From positions 1-64,000 of the forward strand of contig NZ_BAOQ01000003.1 of the NCBI RefSeq assembly GCF_000344155.1: a stretch of 64,000 nt of DNA, given 5' to 3'. The stretch is from Gordonia paraffinivorans NBRC 108238. GTDB taxonomy: Bacteria > Actinomycetota > Actinomycetes > Mycobacteriales > Mycobacteriaceae. Shown piece by piece: positions 28,854 through 38,684 of the stretch (the first letter of the stretch is position 1; each line of letters begins with the position of its first letter). Under the pieces are notes generated by a model. It saw nothing but the letters and a program-made list of their open reading frames with translations. It did no database searches and was not told the origin of the DNA. A program made the translations under genes and the position numbers.

Positions 28854-29123
28854 TCACGACGGGTCCTCATGCGTGACGGCCCGATAACCCTTGGCCCCGG
28901 CCCGGTCGACGGCCGCGCGGACGAGTCCGAAGACCAGTCCCTGCAGGGCAGCCGCGGCGAGCACCTCGCCGTTGCTGCGCCGGAGGTCCTTGGGATCGGG
29001 GGTGTCGGGGTCGTCGGAGATCCGCTTCCAGATCTGGCCGAACACCGCGCCGGCGGCGACGCCGCCGAGGACGCTGGTGGCCAGCGACAGCGGTTTGTAG
29101 AAGGTCTTGGACACGACACTCAT
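28854..29123 (-). CDS. DUF4235 small membrane protein
   Basis: An 89-aa protein with one or two hydrophobic segments (ATSVLGGVAAGAVFGQIWKR and LAAAALQGLVFGLVRAAVDR) typical of DUF4235, a family of unknown role common in actinomycete envelope clusters. AGGAGA precedes the ATG at 7 bases. It is the last gene of a three-gene set with DUF3618 and a holin-like protein, all on the minus strand. Confidence 0.85.
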   Translation of the reverse strand: MSVVSKTFYKPLSLATSVLGGVAAGAVFGQIWKRISDDPDTPDPKDLRRSNGEVLAAAALQGLVFGLVRAAVDRAGAKGYRAVTHEDPS

Positions 29124-29149
29124 GGCAGGTCTCCTGGGATAGGGGTGGA

Positions 29150-29407
29150 TCAGCGGCGTCGGCGGACGATGAGGAAGGCGCCGAGGGCGACGACGGCGGC
29201 CACCGCGGCCCCGGCCAGTGCGTTGCGGTTCTCGGTGGCCTTGGTCCTCGCGGTGTGCGCGGTCTCCGACGCCGCGGCGCTCACCCGAGCCGGGACGTCG
29301 AGCTTCGCGGCGAGTGCGTCGACGGTCTCGGCGAGCTCTTCACGCTGCTGCTCGATCGGCGGGGGCGCGGCGGACTCGTCGCGGTCGGGTCGGTTGTCGT
29401 CGGGCAT
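29150..29407 (-). CDS. DUF3618 membrane-anchored protein
   Basis: An 85-aa DUF3618 protein: an acidic N-terminal half with the family motif EQQREELAETVDALAAKLDV (about residues 19-38, an amphipathic helix), then a C-terminal membrane helix ending in RRRR. Its ATG directly follows the stop of the upstream holin-like gene with no gap (TAGATG). Family members usually sit with DUF4235 and phage-holin-like genes, as here, and are thought to be envelope or stress proteins; no function is established. Confidence 0.85.
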   Translation of the reverse strand: MPDDNRPDRDESAAPPPIEQQREELAETVDALAAKLDVPARVSAAASETAHTARTKATENRNALAGAAVAAVVALGAFLIVRRRR

Positions 29408-29803
29408 CTAGAGGTGCTCCTTCACGGTTGCGACGTCGCGCTGGACGCTCTCCACGGTGTGTTCGGGTGCGGGCGGCACCGCCGACTTCGCGCGCTGCGC
29501 GCCGAACGCCGCGGTCGCGCCGCCGATCACGAGCAATGCCACGCCGACGATCACCGCCGCGAGCCAGGCGGGGACGGCGTTCGCCAGGCCCAGCACCGCG
29601 GCCGCGACCAGCGTGCCGAGCCCCAACAGCGCGAACAGGGTGCCGGCACCGGAGATCCCGGCGCCGACGCCGATCCGGGTGCCTTTGTCCTTCATCTCGG
29701 TCACCGCATGCTGCAGCTCGGTTCTCACCAGCGTCGTCGTCTGATGCTGCAGGCGTTCGACGAGTTGGACGGTCGACAGGTCGTTCACTGACGGTTCGGT
29801 CAC
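29408..29803 (-). CDS. Phage-holin-like membrane protein (actinobacterial Phage_holin_3_6 type)
   Basis: A 131-aa protein with an N-terminal amphipathic helix (NDLSTVQLVERLQHQTTTLV) and two membrane helices (about residues 48-72 and 78-100), the pattern of the Phage_holin_3_6 family. In actinomycetes this family is chromosomal and not linked to prophage; no phage genes are present here. GTG 29803 has GGAGG 8 bases upstream. First gene of the set with DUF3618 and DUF4235. Confidence 0.85.
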   Translation of the reverse strand: MTEPSVNDLSTVQLVERLQHQTTTLVRTELQHAVTEMKDKGTRIGVGAGISGAGTLFALLGLGTLVAAAVLGLANAVPAWLAAVIVGVALLVIGGATAAFGAQRAKSAVPPAPEHTVESVQRDVATVKEHL

Positions 29804-29939
29804 GGTCGTACCTCCGTGTCGGGGACTCCGACCGCGTTCCCGAGGGTCCGGAGTGCCAAACGTTCCGGCGGTGAACCCCGTTGCGCTCGATGCCGCAAAG
29901 CGGGCGCAAGCGCAACGCAACCGGGCGCTGCGGCCCGGC

Positions 29940-30812
29940 TCATCTCGCCCGGAACCTGATCTCCGATCCCGGCGCGAGCTGCGCCGCCAGGTCGACCGAC
30001 TCCGCGCTGAGCACCGCGACCACCGGATAGCCGCCGGTGACCGGGTGATCGGCGAGGAACAGCACGGGTCGTCCGCTGGGCGGGACCTGCACCGAGCCGT
30101 GGGCCACGCCCTCCGAGCGCAGCTCGCCGGCGTCGGGCCGGTGCTTCAGCAGCGGATGGGGCGAGTCGCCGGGACGGTCGAGGCGGACCCCGACCCGGTT
30201 GCTGTCGGCGCCGACGACCCAGGTCCCCGCGTACAGGTCCGACGCCGTGACCAGGTGGTCGGTGCGCGGCCCCTCGTGTACCTCGAGTTCGACGACGGGC
30301 GGGTGCTCGGTGTTCGGCGGTGCCGTCTGCGTGGGCGGCCACTCGTCGGTCTCCGAGCCCACCGGCAGCCGGGTGTCGGCGGCCAGCGGGGCGGGCCCGA
30401 GCCCGGACAACGTGTCGGTGGACCGGGAACCCAGCACCGGCGTGACATCGAATCCGCCGCGCACCGCGAGGTAGTTGCGGAGTCCCCAGCGGGGAGGATC
30501 GACGGACAGTTCGTCGCCGGCACGCAGCACGACGGCCGCGCCGAGCCCGACCGGCGTGCCGTTGACGCGGACCACCGCGTCGGCGCCGGTGACCACGGCG
30601 AGTGCGTTGCCGTCGGCGCGGACCCGCAGGCCGCCCAGGGTCGACTCGATGGTCGCCGCCGATTCGCGGTTTCCCACAAGGCGATTCGCCAGTCGCAACG
30701 ACGCCCGGTCGGCGCCGCCGGAACAAGGGACGCCGAGGTGCGCATACCCTGATCGCCCGAGATCCTGGATCGTCGCGAGCGGTCCGGTCGCGACGACGGT
30801 CACCGTGGTCAT
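29940..30812 (-). CDS. pxpC: 5-oxoprolinase subunit PxpC (KipA family)
   Basis: A 290-aa biotin-carboxyltransferase-like protein. With PxpA and PxpB it forms ATP-dependent 5-oxoprolinase, which opens pyroglutamate to glutamate. Hallmarks: GPLATIQDLGRSGYAHLGVP at residues about 9-28, GRPVLFLADHPVTGGYPVVA near the C-terminus. It overlaps pxpB by 4 bases, in the usual B-C order. PxpA (LamB/YcsF) is not in the window, so the complete enzyme would need a distant gene. Older names for the family are allophanate hydrolase subunit 2 and urea amidolyase-related. Confidence 0.92.
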   Translation of the reverse strand: MTTVTVVATGPLATIQDLGRSGYAHLGVPCSGGADRASLRLANRLVGNRESAATIESTLGGLRVRADGNALAVVTGADAVVRVNGTPVGLGAAVVLRAGDELSVDPPRWGLRNYLAVRGGFDVTPVLGSRSTDTLSGLGPAPLAADTRLPVGSETDEWPPTQTAPPNTEHPPVVELEVHEGPRTDHLVTASDLYAGTWVVGADSNRVGVRLDRPGDSPHPLLKHRPDAGELRSEGVAHGSVQVPPSGRPVLFLADHPVTGGYPVVAVLSAESVDLAAQLAPGSEIRFRAR

Positions 30813-31474
30813 CGGCGAGTCGGCTCCGCGTCCACGAACCGCACCAGCCGGCCGGTCGAGAGCAGCGCGGGGGGCTCGGCGTGCTCGTCCCACAATCGGA
30901 TGTCGGTGTGGCCCAGCAGTTGCCATCCGCCCGGGCTGGCCTTCGGGTAGACCGCGCTGTAGCCCGCCGCGATCGCCACCGCGCCGGCGGGGACGCGGGT
31001 ACGGGCCTCCGCGCGTCGCCCCACCCGCTCGAACGGATGCGGAGCCGCGTCGTCGGCGACGAGATAGCCGAAGCCGGGTGCGAAGCCCATGAACTGCACC
31101 CGCCACCGCGCCCGGGAGTGCAGGGCGATCACCTCGGCCGGCGAGATGCCCAGCAGGTCAGCGACATCCACGAGGTCCTCGCCGTCGTAGACGACCGGGA
31201 TCACGATCTCGTCGGCCCGGGGATCGGGGCCCCGGCCGGCGCAGGCGTGGCGCCGCAATGCCCGGCGCACCCCCAGCTCGTCGACCCCGCGGCCCGGCCG
31301 TGCCTGCACCAGCAGGGTGTGCGCGCTGGGGACCAGGTCGGCGACGTCGCGGAGTTCGCCGCGCTCCACGGCGTCGCGGAGTGCCACGGCGGCGTCGAGC
31401 ACCGCGGCCGACGGGGACTCGTCGGCCGAGAAGTCGAGCACGACCGCATCGGGTCCCGCCGGCAACTCACGCAT
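30809..31474 (-). CDS. pxpB: 5-oxoprolinase subunit PxpB (KipI family)
   Basis: A 221-aa cyclophilin-fold protein, partner of PxpC in 5-oxoproline hydrolysis. Family hallmarks are VPVVYDGEDLVDVAD-type VIPVVYDGEDL, then ALHSRARWRVQFMGFAPGFG and the C-terminal SPGGWQLLGHTDIRLWD. The ATG lies 6 bases after the minus-strand hexamer TAGATT, so a leaderless message is likely. Divergent from the PfkB kinase gene. Confidence 0.92.
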   Translation of the reverse strand: MRELPAGPDAVVLDFSADESPSAAVLDAAVALRDAVERGELRDVADLVPSAHTLLVQARPGRGVDELGVRRALRRHACAGRGPDPRADEIVIPVVYDGEDLVDVADLLGISPAEVIALHSRARWRVQFMGFAPGFGYLVADDAAPHPFERVGRRAEARTRVPAGAVAIAAGYSAVYPKASPGGWQLLGHTDIRLWDEHAEPPALLSTGRLVRFVDAEPTRR

Positions 31475-31536
31475 GTCTCGAATCTACCGCCGCAAGCGCA
31501 ACGGAATCGCGCACCCGCGGTGGCACACTGATGCCC

Positions 31537-32484
31537 ATGAGGGAGATCGTCGTGTGCGGCGAGGCGCTCGTCGACGTCGTGGAACAACGTGTGCCGGACG
31601 CCCCGAACGACGGAACGCTCGCTCCGTTGCGGCCGGTACTCGGTGGCGGCCCGTTCAACACGGCGATCACATTGGGACGCTTGGGGAGTGCTGTCTCATT
31701 GTTGTCGGCGGTCTCCACCGACACCTACGGCGACGCCATCGTCGGCGCGCTGCAGTCCGCCGGTGTCGGGACATCCCTGCTGCAGCGACGCCCGGAGCCC
31801 ACCTCGCTCGCCCTCGCGACCATCGGCGACGACGGTTCCGCGCGCTACACCTTCTACGTCGAGGGAACCGCCGACCGCCGCGTCGCCGACCCCGGCGGGC
31901 TCCCGCCGACGGTCCGCGCGGTGACGTTCGGGACGCTGTCGCTGGTCCTCGAACCCGGCGCGAGCGCCTACGAGGCCCTCATGCGCCGGTGCCACGACGA
32001 AGGCCGGTTGGTCGTCCTGGACCCGAACATCCGCGCGGCGGTGATCGACGACGCCGACGCGTATCGCCGGCGTTTTCGCAGGTGGCTGCCGTTCGTCGAC
32101 GTCCTGAAGCTCTCCGACGAGGACGCGGCCTGGCTGGGCGAGGGGGTCGCTGGCAGCTCGGCGAGCCGATGGTTGGAGGAGGGCGTCGCGGCGGTGGTCA
32201 CCACCTGCGGGTCGGCGGGCATCAGCGTGACGACGCCAGACCGTGAGATCACGGTGCCCGCGTGCGCCGTGGAGGTCGCCGACACGATCGGGGCCGGCGA
32301 CAGCGTCCTGGGCGGGATCGTGCACCAGCTCGACCGACTGGGGGCGTTGTCACCCGATTCGGTTCGCGCACTGGACATCAGCCGATGGCGTGACGTCGCC
32401 GAATTCGCAGCTCAGGTGGCTGCGATCACGGTCTCGCGTCCGGGTGCAGACCCTCCTTGGGCAAGCGAGCTGAGAAGCGGCTAG
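31537..32484 (+). CDS. PfkB-family carbohydrate kinase (fructokinase-like)
   Basis: A 315-aa sugar kinase of the ribokinase/PfkB family. Signature 1, LGGGPFNTAITLGRLG (residues about 35-50), binds sugar; signature 2, DTIGAGDSVLGG, carries the catalytic Asp and anion hole. The N-terminus CGEALVDVV matches the fructokinase branch. ATG 31537 is preferred over 31531 because it is exactly 7 bases after CACACT (31524-31529). No sugar transporter or regulator is adjacent, so the substrate is open. Confidence 0.88.
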   Translation: MREIVVCGEALVDVVEQRVPDAPNDGTLAPLRPVLGGGPFNTAITLGRLGSAVSLLSAVSTDTYGDAIVGALQSAGVGTSLLQRRPEPTSLALATIGDDGSARYTFYVEGTADRRVADPGGLPPTVRAVTFGTLSLVLEPGASAYEALMRRCHDEGRLVVLDPNIRAAVIDDADAYRRRFRRWLPFVDVLKLSDEDAAWLGEGVAGSSASRWLEEGVAAVVTTCGSAGISVTTPDREITVPACAVEVADTIGAGDSVLGGIVHQLDRLGALSPDSVRALDISRWRDVAEFAAQVAAITVSRPGADPPWASELRSG

Positions 32485-32545
32485 TTTATAGCTGTGTGTC
32501 CTACCCGGACACTGTCAAAACTTCTGATTCGAATAAGGGGTTCGT

Positions 32546-33868
<1,323 letters not shown>

Positions 33869-33927
33869 GCCGCTCGGTCCGATCCGCCCGGAACATCGAC
33901 TGACCGCCGACTCAAAGGAGAGTCCCA

Positions 33928-34296
33928 GTGACCAGCACCGAAAAGCCCGAGGTCGAGTTCCAGGCGGGTCCGCCGCCGTCCGAGCTGACCATCACCGACC
34001 TGATCGTCGGTGAGGGTGCCGAAGCCGTGCGCGGCGGCATCGTCGACGTCCACTACGTGGGTGTCGACTACGAGACCGGCGAGGAGTTCGACTCGTCGTG
34101 GGATCGTGGCCAGTCGGCCAACTTCCCGCTCGACCGGCTGATCCCCGGCTGGCAGGAAGGCATCCCCGGCATGAAGGTCGGCGGCCGCCGTCAGCTCACG
34201 GTTCCGCCGGAGCTGGCCTACGGGCCCGCCGGCGCGGGCCACCGGCTGTCGGGACGCACCCTCGTGTTCGTCATCGACCTGCTCGGGGTGGCCTGA
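33928..34296 (+). CDS. FKBP-type peptidyl-prolyl isomerase
   Basis: A 122-aa single-domain FKBP that catalyses cis-trans proline isomerisation during folding. The core runs from LIVGEGAEAVRGGIVDVHYV through FDSSWDRGQSANFPLDRLIPG (shown here as landmarks around residues 50-75) and GWQEGIPGMKVGGRR to the C-terminal strand LVFVIDLLGVA; most active-site aromatics are kept. No signal peptide, so cytoplasmic. AAAGGAGAG precedes the GTG start. Same strand and 59 bases behind gltA2; its stop overlaps the presumed photolyase start. Confidence 0.92.
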   Translation: MTSTEKPEVEFQAGPPPSELTITDLIVGEGAEAVRGGIVDVHYVGVDYETGEEFDSSWDRGQSANFPLDRLIPGWQEGIPGMKVGGRRQLTVPPELAYGPAGAGHRLSGRTLVFVIDLLGVA

Positions 34297-35606
34297 CGGC
34301 CACCAACCTGGTGTGGCTCAGGCGCGACCTGCGCCTGGGTGACCTACCGGCGTTACAAGCTGCCAGAGGGACCGACGATTCGTCGGTCCTTCTGTGCTTT
34401 GTGGTCGACCCTCGGCTGGAGCGGTCGTCGGGGGAGCGGCGGCCTGCGTTCCTGTTCGACTCGCTGCGCGAGCTCGACGACAAGCTCGACGGCCGGTTGC
34501 TGGTCGTGCGCGGGCGTCCCGACGAGGAGATCCCGCGTCTCGCGCGCGCCGTCGACGCGGAGGCCGTGCACATCTCGGCCGACTTCACCCCGTTCGGCAG
34601 ACGCCGCGACGAAGCGGTCGCCGAAGCCCTCGGCGAGGTGCCGCTCGAGGCGACGGGATCTCCGTATCTGGTCTCGCCGGGACGTGTCACGAAGGACGAC
34701 GGCGAACCGTACAAGGTGTTCACGCCGTTCTTCCGCCGGTGGCGCGACCACGGGTGGCGCAGGCCCGCAGAGTCCTCGGTGCCGTCCTCTGCGGTGGTCG
34801 ACCCGGCGGACATCGCGAACAGCGGGCGGATCGCCGTCCCGAAGGCGCCGGTGAAGCTGTCCTTCCCCGCCGGGGAGGACGCCGCGCGGCAACGCTGGGC
34901 GGAGTTCGTCGACGCCGACCTCGCCGACTATGACGAGAGCCGCGACGACCCGGCCGCCGACGCGACCAGCCGGATGTCGGCATATCTGAAGTACGGCAAC
35001 ATCCATCCCCGCACGCTCGCCGTTGATCTCGGGAAAGGCAAAGGGGCGCAGGCGTATCTGCGCGAACTGGCCTTCCGCGACTTCTACGCCGACGTCCTCT
35101 GGCACTGGCCACACAGCTTGTGGCACAACTGGAATCGTCGGTTCGATGCCATCGAACTCGACACCGACGACGCGGCATATGAGCGATTCGAGGCGTGGAA
35201 GGCCGGTCGGACCGGCTTTCCCCTCGTGGATGCCGGCATGCGGCAGCTCAACGAGACCGGCTGGATGCACAACCGGGTTCGCATGATCACCGCGTCGTTC
35301 CTGGTGAAGGATCTCCACCTGCCATGGTGGTGGGGCGCGGAGTACTTCCTCGAGCAACTCGTCGACGGCGACATGGCCTCGAACAACCACGGCTGGCAGT
35401 GGGCTGCGGGCACGGGAACCGACGCGGCGCCGTACTTCCGGGTGTTCAACCCGCAGACGCAGGCGAAGAGGTTCGACCCGAAGGGCGAGTACGTCCGCCG
35501 CTGGGTCGGCGACGTGGAGGCCGACGACTACCCGGAGCCGATCGTCGACCACAGCGCCGAGCGGGCCGAGGCGCTGCGGAGGTACGGCGAGATCGGCGAG
35601 GCGTAG
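34293..35606 (+). CDS. phrB: Deoxyribodipyrimidine photolyase
   Basis: Light-driven repair of UV pyrimidine dimers using FAD and an antenna pigment; about 437 aa, class I CPD photolyase. N-terminal Rossmann domain (NLVWLRRDLRLGDLPAL), then the FAD-binding helices: SRMSAYLKYGNIHPRTL, QLNETGWMHNRVRMITASF, and the tryptophan-rich EYFLEQLVDGDMASNNHGWQ region ending YFRVFNPQTQAKRFDP. There is no ATG/GTG/TTG just before the conserved first strand. CTG 34293 makes a CTGA overlap with the fkbp stop, parallel to the ATGA/GTGA overlaps elsewhere; GTG 34311 would cut into the first strand. Hence the start is the weak point, not the function. Confidence 0.9.
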   Translation: MTATNLVWLRRDLRLGDLPALQAARGTDDSSVLLCFVVDPRLERSSGERRPAFLFDSLRELDDKLDGRLLVVRGRPDEEIPRLARAVDAEAVHISADFTPFGRRRDEAVAEALGEVPLEATGSPYLVSPGRVTKDDGEPYKVFTPFFRRWRDHGWRRPAESSVPSSAVVDPADIANSGRIAVPKAPVKLSFPAGEDAARQRWAEFVDADLADYDESRDDPAADATSRMSAYLKYGNIHPRTLAVDLGKGKGAQAYLRELAFRDFYADVLWHWPHSLWHNWNRRFDAIELDTDDAAYERFEAWKAGRTGFPLVDAGMRQLNETGWMHNRVRMITASFLVKDLHLPWWWGAEYFLEQLVDGDMASNNHGWQWAAGTGTDAAPYFRVFNPQTQAKRFDPKGEYVRRWVGDVEADDYPEPIVDHSAERAEALRRYGEIGEA

Positions 35607-35635
35607 AAACGGTGCGCGCCATGTGCGTTCCTTTT

Positions 35636-36856
35636 CTACGAAATCCCCTTGAGCACCTCACCCCAGCTCATGCGCGATCCGGTGCGCAGGATTGATCGCT
35701 GGTAGATCCGCGCGGTCACCCAGGTCGCGGCGGCCGTGGCCAGTGCCATCAGCAGGAAGGTCACCACGATCTGCACGACGTCCGTGTCGCCGGTGGCGAT
35801 GCGGATCGGCATGAGCGCCGCGCTGAACGGCGGAAGCCAGCTCAGCGTCTCGACGATCGTCGAATCCAGTGCCTGCACACCGAAGATCCCCGAGTACAGC
35901 ACCGCCAGCGACAACACGGTCAGCGGCGCCGACGACGAGCTGAGTTCCTCCTGCCGGGAGACGATCGCGCCGGACGCGGCATAAAGGGACGCGAAGAACA
36001 AGAACCCGAGCACGAACCATGCCAGCGAGGCCGCGAACATGCTCACGGCCGCGCCGGGCACGGTGAGGATGCCGGTCGCCGTCCCCGCGATCACGGCGGT
36101 GGCGCCGAGCAGGACCACCTGCGTCAGCACGACGGCCCCGATGCCGATCACCTTGCCCCACATCAGATGCAGCGGCTTGATCGTCGCCAGCAGGAGCTCG
36201 ACGACGCGCGAGGTCTTCTCCTCGACGACGCCGACGGCGACCATGGTGCCGCCCATCGTGATCGCGAGCATGAGCAGCACGAAACCGACCATGGCGATGA
36301 CGATCCGCTGGCCCTCGTCGGGCCGGGCCGGGTCGATACTGGTCACGGTGACGTCGACCGCGGGCAGGGAGGCGGCGTCGATGCCCCGGTCGGCGAGCGC
36401 GCGGGACAGGGCCTCCTGGGACACCGCGGTGCGGATGGGCCCCTCGACGGCCGGGTCGGTCCCGTCCTTGCCGAGGATCACGTAGGAGCCGGCGGTATGG
36501 CCGGGGACGAGCGCGGCCGCGACGTCGCCGTCGGAGACGAACCGCCTGGCCTCGTCGACGGACGAGACGGGTTCCACATCGATGGTGGTGCCGGCAGAAT
36601 CGGCGACGGCGACGATCGAGTCGGTGACCGATTGCGGCTGGGCGACGACGGCGATCTTCTCGGCGGAGTCGCCGCCGTCGAAGATCTTGAGCACGATCGC
36701 CCCCGCGATCAGCAGGACCATCAGCAGCCCGGTGCTGACCAGGAACGACTTCGTCCGCACGCGGGTGGTGATCTCGCGTTCGGCGACCAGCCGGATCGCC
36801 TGCGCCGCGCCGGCGGCAGGCGGGTTCTGGGTGGTGGGGTCGTGGAGCACGGTCAT
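35636..36856 (-). CDS. ABC-2 type exporter permease (NatB-like)
   Basis: A 406-aa membrane subunit. An N-terminal helix (FLVSTGLLMVLLIAGAIVLK) is followed by a large extracytoplasmic domain of about 130 residues and five more helices beginning at IVIAMVGFVLLMLAITMGGT, including the NatB-type segment GVVEEKTSRVVELLLATIKP. It overlaps the ATPase gene by 4 bases and pairs with it as an exporter; NatAB relatives extrude sodium or drugs, but the substrate here is unknown. Last gene of a four-gene operon starting with an XRE regulator. Convergent with phrB. Confidence 0.9.
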   Translation of the reverse strand: MTVLHDPTTQNPPAAGAAQAIRLVAEREITTRVRTKSFLVSTGLLMVLLIAGAIVLKIFDGGDSAEKIAVVAQPQSVTDSIVAVADSAGTTIDVEPVSSVDEARRFVSDGDVAAALVPGHTAGSYVILGKDGTDPAVEGPIRTAVSQEALSRALADRGIDAASLPAVDVTVTSIDPARPDEGQRIVIAMVGFVLLMLAITMGGTMVAVGVVEEKTSRVVELLLATIKPLHLMWGKVIGIGAVVLTQVVLLGATAVIAGTATGILTVPGAAVSMFAASLAWFVLGFLFFASLYAASGAIVSRQEELSSSSAPLTVLSLAVLYSGIFGVQALDSTIVETLSWLPPFSAALMPIRIATGDTDVVQIVVTFLLMALATAAATWVTARIYQRSILRTGSRMSWGEVLKGIS

Positions 36857-37749
36857 GCGGAGACCACCTCTCGGAAGAGTTCGGTCAGGGACGGGGCCGA
36901 GGTCGCGAAACGGTGGACGGGGCCATGTTCCAGTGCGGCGGCGAGGATCTGCTGGTCGTCTGCCAGCTGCGGGTCGATGAGCAGCCGGGTGGTCTCGCCG
37001 TACTCGACGTCGCGCACGCCGGGCAGGTGGTCGGCCCAGGCGGTGTCGGTACGCGGTCCGCTCACCTCGAGGGTGAGGCCGCTGCGTGTGCGCAGGTCCT
37101 CCACGGTGCCGAGCGCACGCATCTCGCCGCGGGCGATGATCCCGACCCGATCGCAGATCCGCTGCACGAGGTCGAGCTGATGCGAGGAGAAGATCACCGG
37201 GATGCCCTCGGCCGCCTTCTCCTTGAGGACGTCGCTCATCACGTCGACGGCGACCGGGTCGAGTCCGGAGAACGGCTCGTCGAGCACGAGCACATCGGGG
37301 TCGTGCACGAGTGCGGCGGCGAGCTGCACGCGCTGCTGGTTGCCGAGACTGAGGTCGGCGACGTCGTCGTCGAATCGGGAACCAACACCGAGGCGGTCGG
37401 CCCAGCGCCGCGCCGACTCCGCGGCCTCGGCGGTCTCCATCCCATGGAGTCTCGCGAGGAAGGTGAGTTGTTCTCCGACCTTCATCTTCGGGTACAGGCC
37501 GCGTTCCTCGGGCATGTAGCCGATGCGCCGCCGCAGATCGAGGTCGATGACGTCCTCGCCGATCAGCACGCGGCCCGCGTCGGGGGCGAGAACGCCGAGG
37601 ATGATGCGCATCGTTGTCGACTTGCCGGCGCCGTTGCTGCCGACGAAGCCGAAGATCTCTCCGGGGGCGACATGAAAGGTCATGTCGCGCAGCGCGATCA
37701 GGTCGCCGTAGCGCTTGTGCAATCCGTCGACGATCAGTGGTGCGTTCAT
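36853..37749 (-). CDS. ABC exporter ATP-binding protein
   Basis: A 298-aa ATPase. Walker A GSNGAGKSTT (about residues 36-45), Q-loop near GYMPEERGLYPKMKV, signature LSLGNQQRVQLAAAL (a variant of LSGGQ), Walker B VLVLDEPFSGLD, switch His in IFSSHQLDLV. The C-terminal DUF4162-type tail of about 80 residues is common in NatA-like ATPases. AGAGGA precedes the ATG. It overlaps both the permease gene downstream and the membrane-protein gene upstream by 4 bases, so the operon is tightly coupled. Confidence 0.93.
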   Translation of the reverse strand: MNAPLIVDGLHKRYGDLIALRDMTFHVAPGEIFGFVGSNGAGKSTTMRIILGVLAPDAGRVLIGEDVIDLDLRRRIGYMPEERGLYPKMKVGEQLTFLARLHGMETAEAAESARRWADRLGVGSRFDDDVADLSLGNQQRVQLAAALVHDPDVLVLDEPFSGLDPVAVDVMSDVLKEKAAEGIPVIFSSHQLDLVQRICDRVGIIARGEMRALGTVEDLRTRSGLTLEVSGPRTDTAWADHLPGVRDVEYGETTRLLIDPQLADDQQILAAALEHGPVHRFATSAPSLTELFREVVSA

Positions 37750-38351
37750 CGTTGGAGGTCCTCTCGGGCGGTGTCGGGAAGGGCGACGGGGAAGTCCTCG
37801 GGGTCGGGATCGGCCATCCACCAGGCGATGAGCATCGTCGGGACGCACACCGCGGTGAGGACGAGAGAGATGAGCAGGATCGCCGATCCGTAGACCCACT
37901 GGCCGGGAACCTCGTCCTGGGTGCTGAGGGCGATGAGCACGGCGTAGGGGATGAACATCGCTGCGGACAGGACGAAGAACCCGAACGACCGCGCCGAATT
38001 GCGTTGTGCCAGCTGGATCTCGTCGAGAGCGGTCACCGGCGCGTCGGCCACCGACCCGGTGACGATGCGCAGGATCGTGAGGATCGTCAGCACGGCGACG
38101 AGGCTGAAGCCGAACGGCAGGATGAACCAGGGCGTGCCGACGAACGCGAAGCCCGAGCTGACGATGACCAAGGCCAGCGCGCACAGGAGCGCGACCACGA
38201 GACGCCGGAACGATCGCCGGTTGCGCCACGAGGTCAACCGGTGGGCGTGCTTGGCGTTGAACGCCTGGTGCCGGCGACCCCGCCAGTCCTCGTAACGTCG
38301 CCAGACCTGTGGTTTTGCCTCTTCCGGGAACGCCGAGTTGGGGTCGTTCAT
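37746..38351 (-). CDS. Uncharacterised four-helix membrane protein of ABC operon
   Basis: A 201-aa protein with an unusually basic N-terminal tail (RRYEDWRGRRHQAF, RLTSWRNRRSFRR), four membrane helices (about residues 51-70, 75-96, 122-143 and 153-178) and an acidic end. I do not recognise a family. It lies between the XRE regulator and the ABC ATPase, with 4-base overlaps on both sides, so it is probably an accessory of the exporter or a signal input to the regulator. Confidence 0.85.
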   Translation of the reverse strand: MNDPNSAFPEEAKPQVWRRYEDWRGRRHQAFNAKHAHRLTSWRNRRSFRRLVVALLCALALVIVSSGFAFVGTPWFILPFGFSLVAVLTILTILRIVTGSVADAPVTALDEIQLAQRNSARSFGFFVLSAAMFIPYAVLIALSTQDEVPGQWVYGSAILLISLVLTAVCVPTMLIAWWMADPDPEDFPVALPDTAREDLQR

Positions 38352-38677
38352 CGTTCACCTCCGTTGTCGTTGGCGGCCGAGTCGGTTGCGGTCACGTCGC
38401 CTCCGGGTACCCGAGGTGCGCGTCGGTACAACTCGGCGGACATGGCGCCGAACGGCGTACGGCTGAACACGGCCTCCACCGGCAGGTCGAAGACATCGCA
38501 GATGCGGAACGCCAGGTCGAGGCTCGGGTAGTTGTCGCCCCGCTCGAGGGCGCCGACGGTCTGCACGTTGATGCCGACGAGCGCTGCGAGGTCGGCCCGG
38601 GACATCCCCCGCTCGGCACGCAGGACGCCGATGCGGTTGTAGATGGGGAGCTTTTCCCCACGCCGTATTGGACTCAC
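38348..38677 (-). CDS. XRE-family regulator of ABC exporter operon
   Basis: A 109-aa one-domain helix-turn-helix protein of the small Cro/YozG type: NRIGVLRAERGMSRADLAAL and GINVQTVGALERGDNYPSLD (residues about 14-53), then FRICDVFDLPVEAVFSRTPF. A short charged tail follows. GTG 38677 is preferred over ATG 38713 because that ATG lies in the -35 element, and the GTG is exactly 7 bases after a -10. First gene of the exporter operon and probably its autoregulator. Confidence 0.88.
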   Translation of the reverse strand: MSPIRRGEKLPIYNRIGVLRAERGMSRADLAALVGINVQTVGALERGDNYPSLDLAFRICDVFDLPVEAVFSRTPFGAMSAELYRRAPRVPGGDVTATDSAANDNGGER

Positions 38678-38684
38678 CTCACTC

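Noticed and set aside
29408-29803. Prophage remnant because of the holin-like gene
   Set aside because: This holin-like family is a normal chromosomal envelope cluster with DUF3618 and DUF4235 in actinomycetes; no other phage gene is present.
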